Origin: Oreohelix idahoensis
Taxonomy: Eukaryota > Mollusca > Gastropoda > Stylommatophora > Oreohelicidae
Length of the DNA: 64,000 nt
Reading direction: 5' to 3'
Assembly: GCA_024509875.1 (NCBI GenBank)
Contig: JAMPIV010012248.1
Location: 1 to 64,000 of the forward strand
The position numbers and the translations under genes were made by a program. Under the pieces are notes generated by a model, which saw only the letters and a program-made list of their open reading frames with translations, did not search any database and was not told where the DNA came from. Below are positions 46,518-58,849 of the stretch, piece by piece. Within the stretch, counting starts at the first letter, position 1. Each line of letters starts with the position of its first letter.

Positions 46518-46550
46518 TTAGTCACCTTTTACGACATGCCTGAGGAAGCA
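46518..46550 (+). repeat. Dispersed core motif, copy 3
   Basis: ttagtcaccttttacgacat followed by gcctgaggaagca, homologous to 41418-41450. Both copies are followed by a ttctattctt / tatattctct stretch, so the shared repeat is longer than the core. Confidence 0.6.
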
Positions 46551-46599
46551 GTCGTTCTATTCTTTATTTGTATCATGAGAGACCCCCGGAAACCACCTC

Positions 46600-47577
46600 C
46601 TTTCTTCTGCCTTATAATCACTACGGTCGTCTCAGCCGTTTTCATAACATGTCCATATTACTGTTTTTGTCAGCTGGTGTGTTTTCAGCTACAACACTTC
46701 AAGAGTTCATCTATCATATTCTTTGTCCACCATATTTGGAATATTTTTCTAGATCTCACACTTTCAGATGACATTTCGTTCGCGTATTTTTCTTTGTCCA
46801 TAGATATATTTAACCATTGTCAATGATCCTTGTGTGCATTGTTACACACTAAGTAAACTGAATATGTCACGAGCTTACATACCAAAAATAACATGGCTCG
46901 TGTATAAACAGCATGGGCACAGCCGCACCGTTCAAGTAAACATCATCTCAGTGAGGCAATCCTTAGCTGCATGAAAAAAAATAATAATAATAATGTTCAG
47001 TAGAGATAACTTGCCTATTAGGAAATGCAGTACCTGTGTACACACGGCATCGTCCTTTGTTACCTGTGCGCTGGGAAATTTGCCATAACGGGAATTAATG
47101 CCGCGACTGTCGCGTTGAATGTGCTGTAACTTGATTTAGTTATTTCTTGTTACACAGAGTCCAAATTAGTTTTAGTCTAGATGTGCGCGTTCTGAGTTTG
47201 TTATCGCGAAAGCTGTCGACAAGAGATATTACTTTTGTAATTTGCTAGAGTGATGTGTAAGCTGCTGGGGCTACAGTAGGATAATATTATTGCAGCTTTG
47301 GTGAACATTTCGTTAAATTTAATTGACAACTTTGGAAACTAAGGCGGTGCCTTGAGTTTAAAAACATTGTGTACAAATATGTCTTAATTATAATGGACAC
47401 TGATAATCCATTGTGAGGTCCTGAGGATTAACGTCAGAGCACAAGACAGTTGTGTGGCTAAAACAGGCCTTTCGGAAATAACAGAAGAGAATCATGGGTA
47501 AGATATTCTCTTTTTATTTTTTTATTTTAATTTTGTTCATAGTCCGAAGACAGGCAAGACTTAGTTCAGGGTAGCCA
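46600..47577. other. Unannotated spacer
   Basis: No gene recognised; a short AAT run lies near 46980. Confidence 0.35.
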
Positions 47578-47908
47578 GTGATGCATTGACTTGAAAAGCC
47601 TAGACTGTCATGTTAGTTAATGATGCCTTGACTTGAAAAGCCTAGACTGTCATGTTAGTTAATGATGCCTTGACTGGAAAGCCCAGACTGGCATGTTAGT
47701 TAATGATGCCTTGACTTGAAAAGCCTAGACTGTCATGTTAGTTAATGATGCCTTGACTTGAAAAGCCTAGACTGTCATGTTAGTTAATGATGCCTTGACT
47801 TGAAAAACCTAGACTGGCATGTTAGTTAATGATGCCTTGACTTGAAAAGCCTAAACTGTCATGTTAGTTAATGATGCCTTGACTTGAAAAGCCTAGACTG
47901 TCATGTTG
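47578..47908. repeat. 42-bp minisatellite, about 8 copies
   Basis: The unit is tgatgccttgacttgaaaag plus cctagactgtcatgttagttaa. The third copy is a base or two shorter. Confidence 0.94.
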
Positions 47909-48084
47909 GTCTCTCCTGCTATGCATGTCATCAAGTTCTTTCAGTTCCTTATGGAGCACTGAGTTTCAACACATTCCAAGCCTTCCCGTCTTGTGAGATC
48001 TATTCAAAGTCTTTCCATGTATTTGTTATCCTTCTCATATAATACGATGCCTTCCTTACCTTTTACCTTTTACCTTTCAACTCT

Positions 48085-48650
48085 CCAAGGAGTATAGGCC
48101 TTCAACAAATGTATGTCAAGTCTTCCTGTCCCGTGCCATCAGCTCAAGGTCATTACATGTCTTCCTCATCTTCATGTCTTTCTGCAGCTCTCGCCTCTTC
48201 TGCTCTGTGGTCTTTCTCTACCTCTCTTACACTGGGGAGTCCAGAGCACGGATTGCCTTGTAATGCTATCAGCAGGCCATCTCCAGCGTTTTCTCATTCC
48301 TTGTTCCTTCTTCTTCTTCTTCCTCGTTCGTCCTGAAAAGGATGTTGGTTGCGTTGTGTCTGTTTACAGCGGAGCTGCGATATCTGCGCCTTTCGGCCGG
48401 CACATCCGACTTCAGCACGGCATTTTTTGGGACCGGGTTTGCCTTCCCTCTTTGATCCCTACTCTCTCAGCCAGACTGCAGTGGTGCAGCCTGTTTCCAG
48501 GACCACCACGTGGAGGTGGAGTAGGGTCTTGGTCAGCTCTTGTTCGCTGACCCTGACGCAAGCAGTCAAGCTATGGGTCGCTGACTGCATTCTCTATTGC
48601 TGCGTCTTTGGGTCCCACTGGCGCTTGTCATCAGTTCTTGTCATAATTTC
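48085..48650 (-). pseudogene. LINE 3' end, family B, interrupted
   Basis: Plus-strand landmarks match the 58915-59170 copy in order: aggccttcaacaaa, cctgtcccgtgccatca, gccttgtaatgctatcagca, then ccactggcgcttgtcatcag. Between the third and fourth lies an insert at 48308-48612. The fragment runs directly into the 26-bp minisatellite. Confidence 0.72.
48308..48612 (-). mobile_element. Candidate non-autonomous insert with (GAA)n tail
   Basis: About 305 bp that interrupt the family B LINE alignment. On the minus strand it ends in gaggaagaagaagaagaagg, a GAA-type tail like that of the RTE-like LINE. The flanking duplication is short or decayed (ttcc / tccc), so the exact ends are uncertain. The body is not recognised. 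Confidence 0.5.
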
Positions 48651-49222
48651 CACATTATTGATCTTGTCATAATTTCCACATTATTGATCTTGTCATCATT
48701 TCCACATTATTGATTTTGTCATCATTTCCACATTATTGATCTGTCATCATTTCCACATTATTGATCTTGTCATCATTTCCACATTAGTGATCTTGTCATC
48801 AGTTCCACATTATTGATGTTGTCATCATTTCCACATTATTGATCTTGCCATCATTTCCACATTATTGATCTTGTCATCAGTTCTTGTCATCATTTCCACA
48901 TTATTGATCTTGTCATCAGTTCTTGTCATCATTTCCGCATTATTGATCTTGTCATCAGTTCTTGTCATCATTTCCACATTATTGATCTTGTCATCATTTC
49001 CACATTATTGATCTTGTCATCAGTTCTTGTCATCATTTCCACATTACTGATCTTGTCATCAGTTCCACATTATTGATCTTGTCATCAGTTCCACATTATT
49101 GATCTTGTCATCAGTTCCACATTATTGATCTTGTCATCAGTTCCACATTATTGATCTTGTCATCAGTTCCACATTATTGATCTTGTCATCAGTTCCACAT
49201 TAGCGATCTTGTCATCAGAGCT
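48627..49222. repeat. 26-bp minisatellite derived from LINE sequence, about 22 copies
   Basis: The unit is ttgtcatcatttccacattattgatc, with a longer variant carrying cagttcttgtcat. The array starts inside the family B LINE fragment where that LINE reads cttgtcatcagttccacatt. The unit is recognisably the LINE coding segment repeated. Confidence 0.9.
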
Positions 49223-49982
49223 TACTGGTAAATAATGGCACATTGTATGTTTTTAAATTTCTTCTCTTCTTTGTTTTTTTTTCTTTAAATTGTAGATAGC
49301 TTACTAGCGTTAATATAAATTGCGACTGTTCTCATTACTGTAGGCAGGGGGAGGGACGGGAGAGAAGAAAACCCACAATCCTTTTTTATCTTCACCTTGA
49401 GTAAATACAAGTTTCGTATTTCCTGTTATTTCTCCTATTCCAGCCAGCCTCTCTCCCCCCGCTAGAAGCCTACTAGTTGACCTTATTTTACCTATAGACT
49501 CTCTAGCCTATTATGTACTCATGGTAATTTTATGTAAACTTTCCAGACAGGAAAAATTTTAATCGACATTTAATGTACGATACTGGTTTTACTTAATCAA
49601 GCAGTTTTAGGGAGGGGGGGGGGGGGGTTTGCTAAGCATGTTTCTCTTTTTCCCACTCTCTATATCTCTGTCACTCTCTTTCAGGGTTTCCCTAAAATGC
49701 CGAATATATATTAATTCTTTATTATATATTTTTTTTTAACGGGGATGGGGGTTTGGTCCTACAGCTAGTTAACATTTTGTCAGTGGTAGAAGAATGGTAC
49801 CAACTGGAGGCTGCTTGTTCGAATCTTGTTCCTCCTTTATCATGTTGGTGTATTACCTGTCACACGCATACGATATTACTGTGTAGACATTTGTTGTTGT
49901 TATAAACGTCTGTCCAGATCTACATAATCTTGTTACGGCGTGTAGTACTTTTTTTTTTTTGGTAAGCAGGTAGTCTTCATCT
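49223..49982. other. Unannotated spacer
   Basis: No gene recognised. It contains a run of about 13 G residues (near 49614-49627) and poly-T runs. Confidence 0.35.
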
Positions 49983-50190
49983 CCACTAGTTTAGCGCCCC
50001 GTGGGGCGCAGGTTTTAAACAAAAACATACCAATCCCTCCTGTCATGTCCCATCCCTTCAAGGTCTTTCCTTGTCATCGTTACCCCTTTTATGTCTGTCT
50101 CCAGTTCTCTTCTCCTTGTTCTCCTTTCCTTGTTCTCCTTGTTCTCCTTGTGTATTGTTTGGTTGTTCGTCTCCCTCTGTTTCTGTTACA
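49983..50190 (-). pseudogene. LINE 3' end, family B, short remnant
   Basis: Plus-strand cctcctgtcatgtcccatc, caaggtctttccttgtc and ccagttctcttctcc match the corresponding part of 58940-59030. Truncation and a local ttctcctt expansion have removed coding capacity. Confidence 0.6.
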
Positions 50191-50194
50191 GCCT

Positions 50195-50480
50195 AGGAAT
50201 GAAAATAGAATTAATGATGGAGATCAAAATTAGACAACTAGAATGTTCTGGCCATATAAAAAGACCACCTTACAGAAGACCATAGTAGAAGGTAGAGTTG
50301 AAGGCTAGCGTGTAAGAGGGAGACAGCGCTATAAGTGGCGAGATAACATCGAGAGATGGACAGGAAAAAAAAGTTTTATCAATGTGTACCATTAAGACAA
50401 GATACAGAAACGTTGGAGATCCATTCCTGCCAACCTTCGTTGGTGAGATGGCAGCTGATGATCATGAAGATGTTTCTCTA
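50195..50480 (+). pseudogene. LINE 3' end, family C
   Basis: The plus strand encodes, across frames, IKIRQLE, HIKRPP, GRQRYKWRDNIERWTG and RWRSIPANLRW, a LINE C-terminus. It aligns with the reversed copy at 14492-14760. The tail atggcagctgatgatcatga resembles the (GAT)n end of that copy. Confidence 0.65.
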
Positions 50481-50548
50481 ATACTTGGGATTCGAGAACA
50501 TAACCGCCTTGTAATGTCATCAGCTGATTTTCTTCACGTTTGTCTTAC

Positions 50549-52571
50549 TGTCGTGGAATATTCTAATCCACATATATAAATTATCAAGTAAATATAAAGC
50601 CTAATAAATACATATAATAAATAAAGGAAGAAGAATGGTAAAGAACAGTGCTGTCACAATGACTGTACTCGAAATCCCCTTGTTTTCTACTGCGTATGCA
50701 AATTGTAACGTTTCACGTTGATATTAAAGGCCTTCTGCAACATACACGCGTTTCCCAAACACACAATAAAATGTGCTGCCTTTCTAAGAAAAACCTTGAA
50801 ATATGCAAGTTGACCTAAATTTTAAATTTTTTCTACACTATGTTACCAAGATCAAAAGACAGATGGACAAAAGGATAGCGAGAAGGGAGAGGCAGAAAGC
50901 CGAACACTAAACACGCCTCGCGCGATACACACATGCTGCCATCACGCGTGTAAGACTACATGCACTAACTTTTTTTCAGACGGACAGTGATAAAATACAT
51001 TACCCATCCCAGAGTTAGGTTTATAAATCCTGAAAAACTCTTATTAGAAAAGATAACAATAGATGGGTTTACGGTTGAAAACATAACAGTACCCAGACAG
51101 CACATCTTCGAAACAGGAGGTAGAAAATACATATTTTGAACGCAGCCACGTAGCTCTTTTAAATTTGGATATTTGGGTTCCTTAGGGCTTGCTGACAAAG
51201 AATATGTAAAACGTTACGCAAATAGTCCAGGAATTAATAAATTATACCCAAAATAAAATAGTGGGGATGCCTGACAGCATGGAATCATTTCTGCTCATAA
51301 AATTTTTTTATAACGTGTTTGAAAAAAATCTTACGTTACAGAATTAGCCTACCATGTAAACTCCAAATTGATTGGAGCGCAACAAATGAAAGACTAACCA
51401 CGATTGGTCGGGCTATAAATACTATCTTTCGTTGTTAGGGGAGACGTGAAAAGGTAACATTTTTTCAAACACTTGTCGAAACGTGGCCTCATTGGCTAGA
51501 CTCGCTGATATACTCACTTAGGAGCGTTAGTTCGAGACCACTAGTGCAAATAATCTTGATAAAGCAACAGTGCGTTGAAGCCAGCTCATATTTGTGTTAA
51601 ATAAAAGCCTGGAACATAAGCAGATGGGAATTTGTGCCAGTAATTGTGCCAGAATTCATTGCTAATCAACGTATCTGTGTTTATTTCCATGAAATTGTGG
51701 GACCGTGGTCTTGATGGTACTGAGCAGCACCTGGTCAGAGCTTTGCTGAATCCAGAGTCGGACAGCATACTCCTTGGTCTTTTTAGCTATCAGTGAGGTG
51801 TCTCCAGAGCCCAGGGGAGAATTCGAGCAGAGGAGTCCTTTCCTGCCGCCATCACGCAAGATAAGCTGATTTGGCCAGCTGAGCTCAACATTATGTCCCC
51901 TCATCTTGAAATGACTTTGTAAAAATAACATTCAGAGGGGAATTTAATTGTCTTAATATCAGGAACTGAGAACATCTCCAATACTAGTCCCAAAAGACAA
52001 ACTATTGAAGTCATGATGACAAATACCAACAGAGCTTGAACAAAACAAAACCAGTATTACCTCATATTACCACTACACACAACTGACACACATAGGATAT
52101 TTTTAATAATATATGTCACTACAATATTCATATTGATAAAGTCTGTACATATACTTGTAATTAAAATTGATTGTGATTCCTGGTTCCTTTGTATTTGAAT
52201 CAGGACACATATACCTTTATGATAACAATGAATACATATTGTTATTTGAAAAGTTATCAGTGACTCCTTAAGATATTCTCATAGAGTGTTATATGTATGT
52301 GAGTGTCACAGTGTTGTCAAGAGTAGTGGATTAAATTAAATTGTTTATCTGTCTGTTGTTGTGACTTACACTTCATCATACACATACCCTAGACACATAA
52401 CGTAGTCATCACACTATTCCAGAATAATTCTGACTGAGATATATAGATATGTGGTAGCAAGTAAGGTTATCTATAATACACTACTCTTAATAGATATAGA
52501 CACCTTCACAGCTGATCTCAGTCAGTACACTAAGTCCCCTATAAATATTTATAACATCCCACTTCACCACA
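50549..52571 (+). repeat. 5' LTR of element 3
   Basis: 2023 bp, TGTCGTGG to CACCACA. A TATAAATA (51414) and AATAAA (51600) are conserved with element 2. A short stretch near 50826 is missing relative to the 3' LTR. Confidence 0.94.
51414..51421 (+). promoter_or_regulatory. Putative TATA box in the element 3 LTR
   Basis: TATAAATA in the same context as in element 2 (ggtcgggctataaatacta), followed by AATAAA at 51600-51605. Conservation across diverged LTRs supports function as the LTR promoter. Confidence 0.6.
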
Positions 52572-52576
52572 TATAT

Positions 52577-52595
52577 TGGGGTCTCGTCTTGGGAT
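52577..52595 (+). promoter_or_regulatory. Primer-binding site of element 3
   Basis: tggggtctcgtcttgggat, five bases after the LTR. It shares TGGGGTCTCGTC with element 1. Confidence 0.65.
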
Positions 52596-52772
52596 TTTGA
52601 ATCTTTCCCTATTAAAAATATTGGGGGTAATTCACTTCAGGGAATATAAGAATTAAAAGGTATCCTTGGGTGGAATTAAATAAGGTTGAGCTCACGGTGC
52701 CTGTGTTGTCCATTAGATATATTTAGAGATTAAATTGTTGGTTAGACATTGTAGAAATTTACCTGATAGACA

Positions 52773-54847
52773 ATGGCGGACCTGGCCAAGTTTCGATCTG
52801 CTGCTGTTCAGACTGCAAAAGAGTTAGGATTAGATGGGCAAGTTATGGTTGCCTATGTTACTACGGAATGTGACAAATTTATTGAACGCGAAGAAAGAAG
52901 GTTTGAAGCCGAAAGAAAGTTAGAGGCTGAAAGGGAAATTAAGAAGTTACAATTTGAAGCTGAGGCTGAGACTAAGAGGTTGCAGATTGAGGCTGACAAA
53001 GAGGCTAAGAAATTGGAAGCAGAAAGAGAAGAAAGAAGACTGGCTGCAGAAAGGGAAGAGAAGACATTAGCTGCAGAAAGGGAAGAGAAGAAATTAGCTG
53101 CAGAAAGGGAAGAGAAGAAATTAGCTGCAGAAAGGGAAGAGAAGAAATTAGCTGCAGAAAGGGATAAAAGATTACAAAGGGAACATGAGTTACGACTAAG
53201 GGAGTTTGAGTTTCAAGGCCATGCTCCTGAAAATGGTGCCAGTCCCTTTGCCTCTGATGCTACGGTTACTCAAGGAGCCTCAACCTCAGCTATGAATTTT
53301 CATTTAGATCATTTTGTTGAGAAAGACGATGATATAGAGAGCTACCTAAATAGGTATGAACTATTAGCTACCACGTATGGGTTAGAGAGAGAAAGGTGGA
53401 GCTTAAAGTTATCTCAGGGACTTCGTGGGGCAGCTTGTGAAGTTTTTGCAAAAATGAGCAGAGGTGATCAGGGAAAATTATGACATGCTAAAGCAGGCTC
53501 TTTTGTTAAGGTATGAAAAGAATGCAGAATTTTATAGGAAAAAATTTAGGAATGCTAAACTACTGTCAGGTGAAAACCTATCACCAGTTCTCTGCACGAA
53601 TAGAGACATACTTGGAGAAATGGACTTCTCTGGGGAAAACCCAAGATCTTAAGGAAATGGTCCTTATAGAGCAATTAAGAGAGTCCATGGCTCCAGACCT
53701 GAGAAAGTTTCTCATGGAACAAGGTGCAGAGAGGCTGGGTGAGTTGCTAAATGTTGCTGAAAGGTATCAAGCAGCTCAAGCAGAGGTAACAGGTAATAAA
53801 AAGAAACAAGTGGATAACTTTAGGGCACCACAGAACTTTAATAAATTTGATCCTAGGGATCAAAACAAAGGTAAGCACCAATTTGATAGGCCACGGTATG
53901 AAAATAAAAATAAATTCCCACAATTCGATGAAAGGAAATATGATGAAAGAAAATCTTTCAACCAAGGAAAAAGGTGGTGTAAAAATTGTCAGATGGACAA
54001 TCATGACACTGACCGTTGCAGAAGGAAACCTGTGTATATGGCAACCCTTCAGGTCAGGTCGACCTCAAGACAGGAGGAGGATATTATGTTAGATACCACT
54101 CCAGAAGAGATGAGGAAGGCACAGGCTGGGGATAAAACACTCAAGCCTTGTTTCAGAAAATTGTCAACTTGTCATACAACTCCAGGCAAGGGAGATTTTT
54201 ACATGAAAAACAAGTTGATGTATAGGAAGACTGGAGCTAGATCCAAAGGTCAGGGACAGCTGGTACTTCCTAAAAGATATAGGGCAGACTTAATAAGGAG
54301 CCTACATGTGAAACCAGATGGGGACCATGAGAAGATAGGTACCATCATTCAAAAGGTGGCTCACAATTATTATTGGCCCAAAGCAAGATGGGACATTGAG
54401 AATTTTGTAGAAAGGTGTAGCATAGCACATGAGGGAACACCCACAAGTGGGAACATGGATCAGGACCTGGACACGCCACGGGGCAAAATTAGGCCTGATA
54501 ATAAAAAGAAATATAAATTTGATAAAGTGGACCAAATGGAATGGGAAGCCCCTTTTCACGGACAAGCTTCACTTAAATGTTTTACAATGGCCACTATGCG
54601 GAGAGTGCAAAAAGATGTCTTACCCCAGGATAAGCCGAAAATCCCTCAATCGGACTTAAACAAACTGGAGGAAGAGGATGTAGAGAGGAAATCTCTCATC
54701 AAGAATTTTAAGTGGGGAGAAAGCCCCAAAAGAAAAATTGGTAGCGGTCGTTTTATGCCTGATAATTCTGGGAGAAAAATCATCACTATAGAGCTTCGAG
54801 TGGAAGAGACCATACCGGTGCATGGACAAATAGGTCCACACAATTAA
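52773..54847 (+). pseudogene. Gag-like ORF1 of element 3, lacking protease, with the same novel segment
   Basis: The start is the ATG at 52773. The coiled coil is longer than in element 2 because a nine-residue unit (EREEKKLAA type) is repeated five times (53027-53161). The capsid/SCAN-like region and the CCHC knuckle (CKNCQMDNHDTDRC) follow, then the same jump from RRKP to MATLQVRS that deletes the protease. The partial integrase zinc domain and the shared novel segment (about 54420-54847) end at the same TAA as in element 2. An extra G near 53471 and an extra A near 53574 shift the frame. Confidence 0.88.
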
Positions 54848-56760
54848 AGGTCCATATGTAGCTTTGTTAAGAACGTGGACTGATGAAAAGGCAGAGGAAA
54901 ACATTACATCTTCATACCAATATGTGAATGAGCTGACCACTCGGTTAAAAACTGGCTGGAAACTTGCCAATGAAAATTTGAAACAAGCCAGGAAGAAACA
55001 TGCTGCCTATTATAACAGGAAGGCGAAAGACAGAAATTTGGCTGTGGGAGAGAAAGTACTGCTTCTTTTGCCGGGAGTCAGAATAAGTTACAAATTGGAT
55101 GGCAGGGTCCATATACAGTTCTAGAGAAGGTGTCTAGAACAAATTATAAGATAGATAAGAAGGGGAAAGAAAAAATCTATCATGTGAATCTCCTGAAGAA
55201 ATATTTGGAAAGAGAACATCAGGAAGAGACACACTTGTTGACCTTGTCCATCGCCATGGAGATGAAAAAGGAACCACTTTCATCATTTGAATATCCATTA
55301 CACCCCTGTGAGACAGCAGCACAGGTGAAAATCAGTACACATTTAACGAAAACTCAGAAAGAGAGAGTGCAACAGGTTCTAAATAATCATGCAGAGGTGT
55401 TAACAGACCGACCAGGGCATACAAACCTATTGGAATATGATATGAAACTAATAGACTCCACACCTGTCTGTATGAAACCATATTCGATTCCGTTTGCTAA
55501 GGAGAAAGCTTTGAAGGAAGAGATAGACTATCTGTTGAAGGAAGGAATTATTTCGCACAGTGAGTCTTCGTATAATTCCGGTGTTGTACTCTTAAGGAAG
55601 CCCTCTGGAGAACATAGACTCTGTATAGATTACAGGAGACTGAATGCTATTACAGAAGGACAGGTGGATCCATTGCCGGATACAAATCAGCTGTTTGCCA
55701 GGCTAAATAAAGCTAAATATTTCTCAAAAGTGGATCTGAGTAAAGGATACTATCAGATTCCAGTAAAGCCTGAGGTTAGACCATACCTAGCTTTTAGTAC
55801 CTCAGAAGGACACTATGAGTTTAATAGATTGCCATTTGGATTGAAGAATGCGCCTAGTGTCTTTTCTAGAATGATGAGAAAATTATTGGATCCTCTGAAT
55901 AATCCCTGTATAACAAATTTTATGGATGATATCCTTATAGCAACAGAAACATTTGAGGAACACATTGACTCTCTGAACATGCTGTTTGATCGACTTAGGG
56001 AGGCAAATTTAACAGCCCGACCAACCAAATGTTGCGTTGGATGTAAAGAATTGGAATTTTTGGGACACACAGTTTATCAGGGAAACATGACCCCTGACCC
56101 AAAGAATTTAGAGAAACTACAGAAAGCCCCGAGACCACAAACCAAGAAGGACGTGAGATCCTTTGTCTCATTATGTGGTTTCTACCAGAAGTATATCAAA
56201 AACTTTAATTCCATATGTGCACCGTTAACTGAATTGACACGTAAAGGACATCCAGATCGCATTACATGGACACCACAATGTGAAATGACTTACCAAGAAT
56301 TGAAGGAAAAGCTCACAAGTAAACCCATTTTGAAATTACCTGACTTAAGTCAAGAATTCATAGTAAGGACGGATGCAAGTAATATTGGGTTAGGTGCAAC
56401 TCTACTACAGAAATCAGATGCATTGGATGGGGAATTAAGCCCAGTGGCATATGCTAGCAGAAAGTTGAATAAAGCTGAAATCAACTACTCAACTAGCGAA
56501 AAAGAATGTCTTGCAGTAATATGGGCGATAAAGAAATTCAATATTTATCTATATGGGAAGGCATTTAAGTTGCAAACAGACCACAAACCTTTATCGTTTC
56601 TAGCACAGGCTAAGCATGAGAACTCTAGGTTACTCCGATGGTCTTTACTTTGGCTCCATATAATTTTAGCATTGAGTATATATCTGGAAAAACCAATTTG
56701 GGAGCGGATTTTTTAAGCCGCCATCCGTGTGATGAGAATCACCGTAAACCCCAGAAATAA
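54843..56760 (+). pseudogene. Pol ORF2 of element 3: integrase C-terminus, RT and RNase H
   Basis: It overlaps ORF1 in +1 as in element 2. It holds the integrase C-terminus (LLRTWTDEKAEEN), RT with VDLSKGYYQIP and FMDD, and RNase H with RTDAS, SEKEC and TDH. A lost C near 55071 breaks the GPY-containing region, and a lost base near 56648 shifts the last 30 or so codons. In the original frame the end would be at 56760, as in element 2. Confidence 0.89.
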
Positions 56761-56816
56761 TAATAAATTTCTCTATGTGTATATAGAATAAAGGACTGAC
56801 ATATAATGTCTGTTTT

Positions 56817-56827
56817 AAGAGGGGAGG
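56817..56827 (+). promoter_or_regulatory. Polypurine tract of element 3
   Basis: aagaggggagg directly before the 3' LTR, identical to element 2. Confidence 0.8.
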
Positions 56828-58799
56828 TGTCGTGGAATATTCTAATCCACATATATAAATTATCAAGTAAATATAAAGCCTAATAAATACATATAATAAA
56901 TAAAGGAAGAAGAATGGTAAAGAACAGTGCTGTCACAATGAATGTACTCGAAATCCCCTTGTTTTCTACTGCGTATGCAAATTGTAACGTTTCACGTTGA
57001 TATTAAAGGCCTTCTGCAACATACACGCGTTTCCCAAACACACAATAAAATGTGCTGCCTTTCTAAGAAAAACCTTGAAATATGCAAGTTGACCTAAATT
57101 TTAAATTCCATTCATGTCTTTTTCTACACTGCGTTACCAAAACGAACGAACAGATGGACAAAAGGATAAAGAGAGAGGGAGAGGCAGAAAGCCAAACACT
57201 AAACACGCTTCGCGCGATACACAAATGCTGCCATCACGCGTGTAAGACTACATGCACTAATTTTTTTTCAGACGGACAGTGATAAAATACATTACCCTTC
57301 CCAGAGTTAGGTTTTAAAATCATAAAAAACGCTTATTAGGAAAGATAACAATAGATGGGTTTACGGTTGAAAACATAACAGTACCCAGACAGCACATCTT
57401 CGAAACAGGAGGTAGAAGAAATTGCATATTTTGAACGCAGCCACGTAGCTCTTTTAAATTTGTATATTTGGGTTCCTTAGGGCTTGCTGACAAAGAATAT
57501 GTAAAACGTTACGCAAATAGTCCAGGAATTAATAAATTATACCCAAAATAAAATAGTGGGGATGCCTGACAGCATGGAATCATTTCTGCTCATAAAATTT
57601 TTTTATAACGTGTTTGAAAAAAATCTTACGTTACAGAAATAGCCTACCATGTAAACTCCAAATTGATTGGAGCGCAACAAATGAAAGACTAACCACGATT
57701 GGTCGGGCTATAAATACTATCTTTCGTTGTTAGGGGAGACGTGAAAAGGTAACATTTTTTCAAACACTTGTCGAAACGTGGCCTCATTGGCTAGACTCGC
57801 TGATATACTCACTTAGGAGCGTTAGTTCGAGACCACTTGTTTAAATAAGCTTGATAAAGCAACAGTGCGTTGAAGCCAGCTCATATTTGTGTTAAATAAA
57901 AGCCTGGAACATAAGCAGATGGGAATTTGTGCCAGTAATTGTGCCAGAATTCATTGCTAATCAACGTATCTGTGTTTATTTCCATGAAATTGTGGGACCG
58001 TGGTCTTGATGGTACTGAGCAGCACCTGGTCAGAGCTTTGCTGAATCCAGAGTCGGACAGCATACTCCTTGGTCTTTTTAGCTATCAGTGAGGTGTCTCC
58101 AGAGCCCAGGGGAGAATTCGAGCAGAGGAGTCCTTTCCTGCCGCCATCACGCAAGATAAGCTGATTTGGCCAGCTGAGCTCAACATTATGTCCCCTCATC
58201 TTGAAATGACTTTGTAAAAATAACATTCAGAGGGGAATTTAATTGTCTTAATATCAGGAACTGAGAACATCTCCAATACTAGTCCCAAAAGACAAACTAT
58301 TGAAGTCATGATGACAAATACCAACAGAGCTTGAACAAAAACAAAACCAGTATTACCTCATATTACCACTACACAACTGACACACATAGGATATTTTTAA
58401 TAATATATGTCACTACAATATTCATATTGATAAAGTCTGTACATATACTTGTAATTAAAATTGATTGTGATTCCTGGTTCCTTTGTATTTGAATCAGGAC
58501 ACATATACCTTTATGATAACAATGAATACATATTGTTATTTGAAAAGTTATCAGTGACTCCTTAAGATATTCTCATAGAGTGTTATATGTATGTGAGTGT
58601 CACAGTGTTGTCAAGAGTAGTGGATTAAATTAAATTGTTTATCTGTCTGTTGTTGTGACTTACACTTCATCATACACATACCCTAGACACATAACGTAGT
58701 CATCACACTACTCTTAATAGATATAGATACCTTCACAGCTGATCTCAGTCAGTACACTAAGTCCCCTATAAATATTTATAACTTCCCACTTCACCCACA
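56828..58799 (+). repeat. 3' LTR of element 3
   Basis: 1972 bp. Relative to the 5' LTR it lacks 67 bp after cacacta at about 58710, a deletion between two short acacta repeats. It retains a segment near 57107 that the 5' copy has lost. Confidence 0.94.
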
Positions 58800-58849
58800 C
58801 TTACCATTTCCCGCTTAATGTCTCTTCTGCTTACTCCTTTTCATGAGAA

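Larger units (their letters stand above)
50549..58799 (+). mobile_element. Element 3: non-autonomous Gmr1-like LTR retrotransposon
   Basis: An 8251-bp plus-strand insertion with LTRs 50549-52571 and 56828-58799 and a perfect target-site duplication, cttac (50544-50548 and 58800-58804). It shares with element 2 the protease deletion, the replaced integrase core and the two-ORF layout. The LTR pair has diverged more than in elements 1 and 2, so this is the oldest of the three insertions. Confidence 0.95.
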
